Shown: positions 5,469 to 5,551 of the stretch, piece by piece
How positions within the stretch are numbered: the first letter of the stretch is position 1
Layout: each line of letters opens with the position of its first letter
NCBI GenBank assembly: GCA_030638385.1
Contig: DAOWES010000276.1
Location: 1 to 5,551, forward strand
DNA length: 5,551 bases
From: Candidatus Cloacimonadota bacterium
GTDB taxonomy: Bacteria; Cloacimonadota; Cloacimonadia; Cloacimonadales; TCS61
Reading direction: 5' to 3'
Position numbers and translations under genes: made by a program
The notes under the pieces: generated by a model
Database searches by the model: none
The model's input: the letters and a program-made list of their open reading frames with translations, nothing else
Told to the model about the DNA's origin: nothing

Positions 5469-5551
5469 GTGTTACTCGTTTTTGGTAAAAGTAAGGAAAA
5501 AGAAAGTACAAAAAAAGACATCAAAGAAAAAGGGGAAGAAAGATTAATGCA
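5469..5551 (+). CDS. Possible start of a Lys-rich protein, 3'-partial
   Basis: A + strand frame is open from 5430 to the window edge. From the GTG at 5469 it reads as a short hydrophobic start (LLVFG) followed by a Lys/Glu-rich stretch (KSKEKESTKKDIKEKGEERLM). CAGG lies 7 nt upstream of this GTG. An in-frame ATG at 5547, preceded at a distance by AGGGG (5531-5535), is an alternative start; the Lys/Glu codons would then be untranslated purine-rich leader. The visible part is too short and low in complexity to recognise a family. It would be divergent from the glycosyltransferase gene. Confidence 0.25.
   Translation, partial: MLLVFGKSKEKESTKKDIKEKGEERLM

Larger units (their letters stand above)
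5308..5551. other. Right-edge region upstream of the glycosyltransferase
   Basis: This 244-bp AT-rich stretch should contain the promoter for the leftward glycosyltransferase gene. The minus strand offers TTTACA (5359-5364) as a possible -35, but only poor -10 matches 16-18 bp downstream of it. A short hairpin CGAGT-GTT-ACTCG (5466-5478) is followed by five T on the + strand; the stem is only 5 bp and no upstream + strand gene is visible, so I do not call it a terminator. From about 5469 the + strand becomes coding-like. Confidence 0.45.

Noticed and set aside
5466..5478. Short hairpin CGAGT-GTT-ACTCG followed by five T as a terminator
   Set aside because: The stem is only 5 bp and there is no + strand gene upstream for it to end. 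It may even lie in or next to a coding start.

Overview
The window is AT-rich (estimated by eye at about two thirds or more A+T). It looks like ordinary chromosome from a Gram-negative bacterium. The FCB-type candidate phyla (for example Cloacimonadota or Delongbacteria) would fit, but that is a guess from composition and gene style. Shine-Dalgarno-like sites precede three genes (AAGGGGG, AAGAGG, TAGGA). This argues against a typical Bacteroidota genome, where such sites are usually weak or absent. I see no transposase, integrase, CRISPR array, tRNA or rRNA, and no phage genes.

Layout: (1) Positions 2-1198, + strand: the 3' part of an RlmD-type 23S rRNA m5U methyltransferase. Its reading frame stays open to the left edge, so the first ATG (56) is internal and the N-terminal TRAM domain lies mostly outside the window. 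(2) Positions 1188-1640, + strand: a small exported NTF2-like/SnoaL-like protein whose start overlaps the end of the methyltransferase gene. It contains a perfect 15-bp inverted repeat inside the coding sequence. (3) Positions 1650-2198, - strand: a small secreted protein made of one Cache sensor domain, convergent with (2) and only 9 bp from it. (4) Positions 2199-2583: a divergent intergenic region with a 22-bp near-palindrome, promoter-like elements for the helicase, and a coding-like fragment that may be a gene remnant. (5) Positions 2584-4002, + strand: a DEAD-box RNA helicase with a DbpA-type RNA-binding domain, followed by a strong intrinsic terminator and then a perfect 17-bp inverted repeat. 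(6) Positions 4189-5307, - strand: a GT-B glycosyltransferase of the MurG-like MJ1255/TIGR00661 type, convergent with the helicase. (7) The right edge (5308-5551) holds its upstream region and perhaps the first codons of a Lys-rich protein that leaves the window.

The genes do not form one pathway. Two act on RNA or ribosome biogenesis (methyltransferase, helicase), two are small exported proteins around a convergent junction, and one is an envelope or polysaccharide glycosyltransferase. I found no convincing new multi-gene system. The most unusual signals are the two long perfect inverted repeats (one intragenic, one intergenic), the near-palindrome upstream of the helicase, and the DEVD version of helicase motif II.
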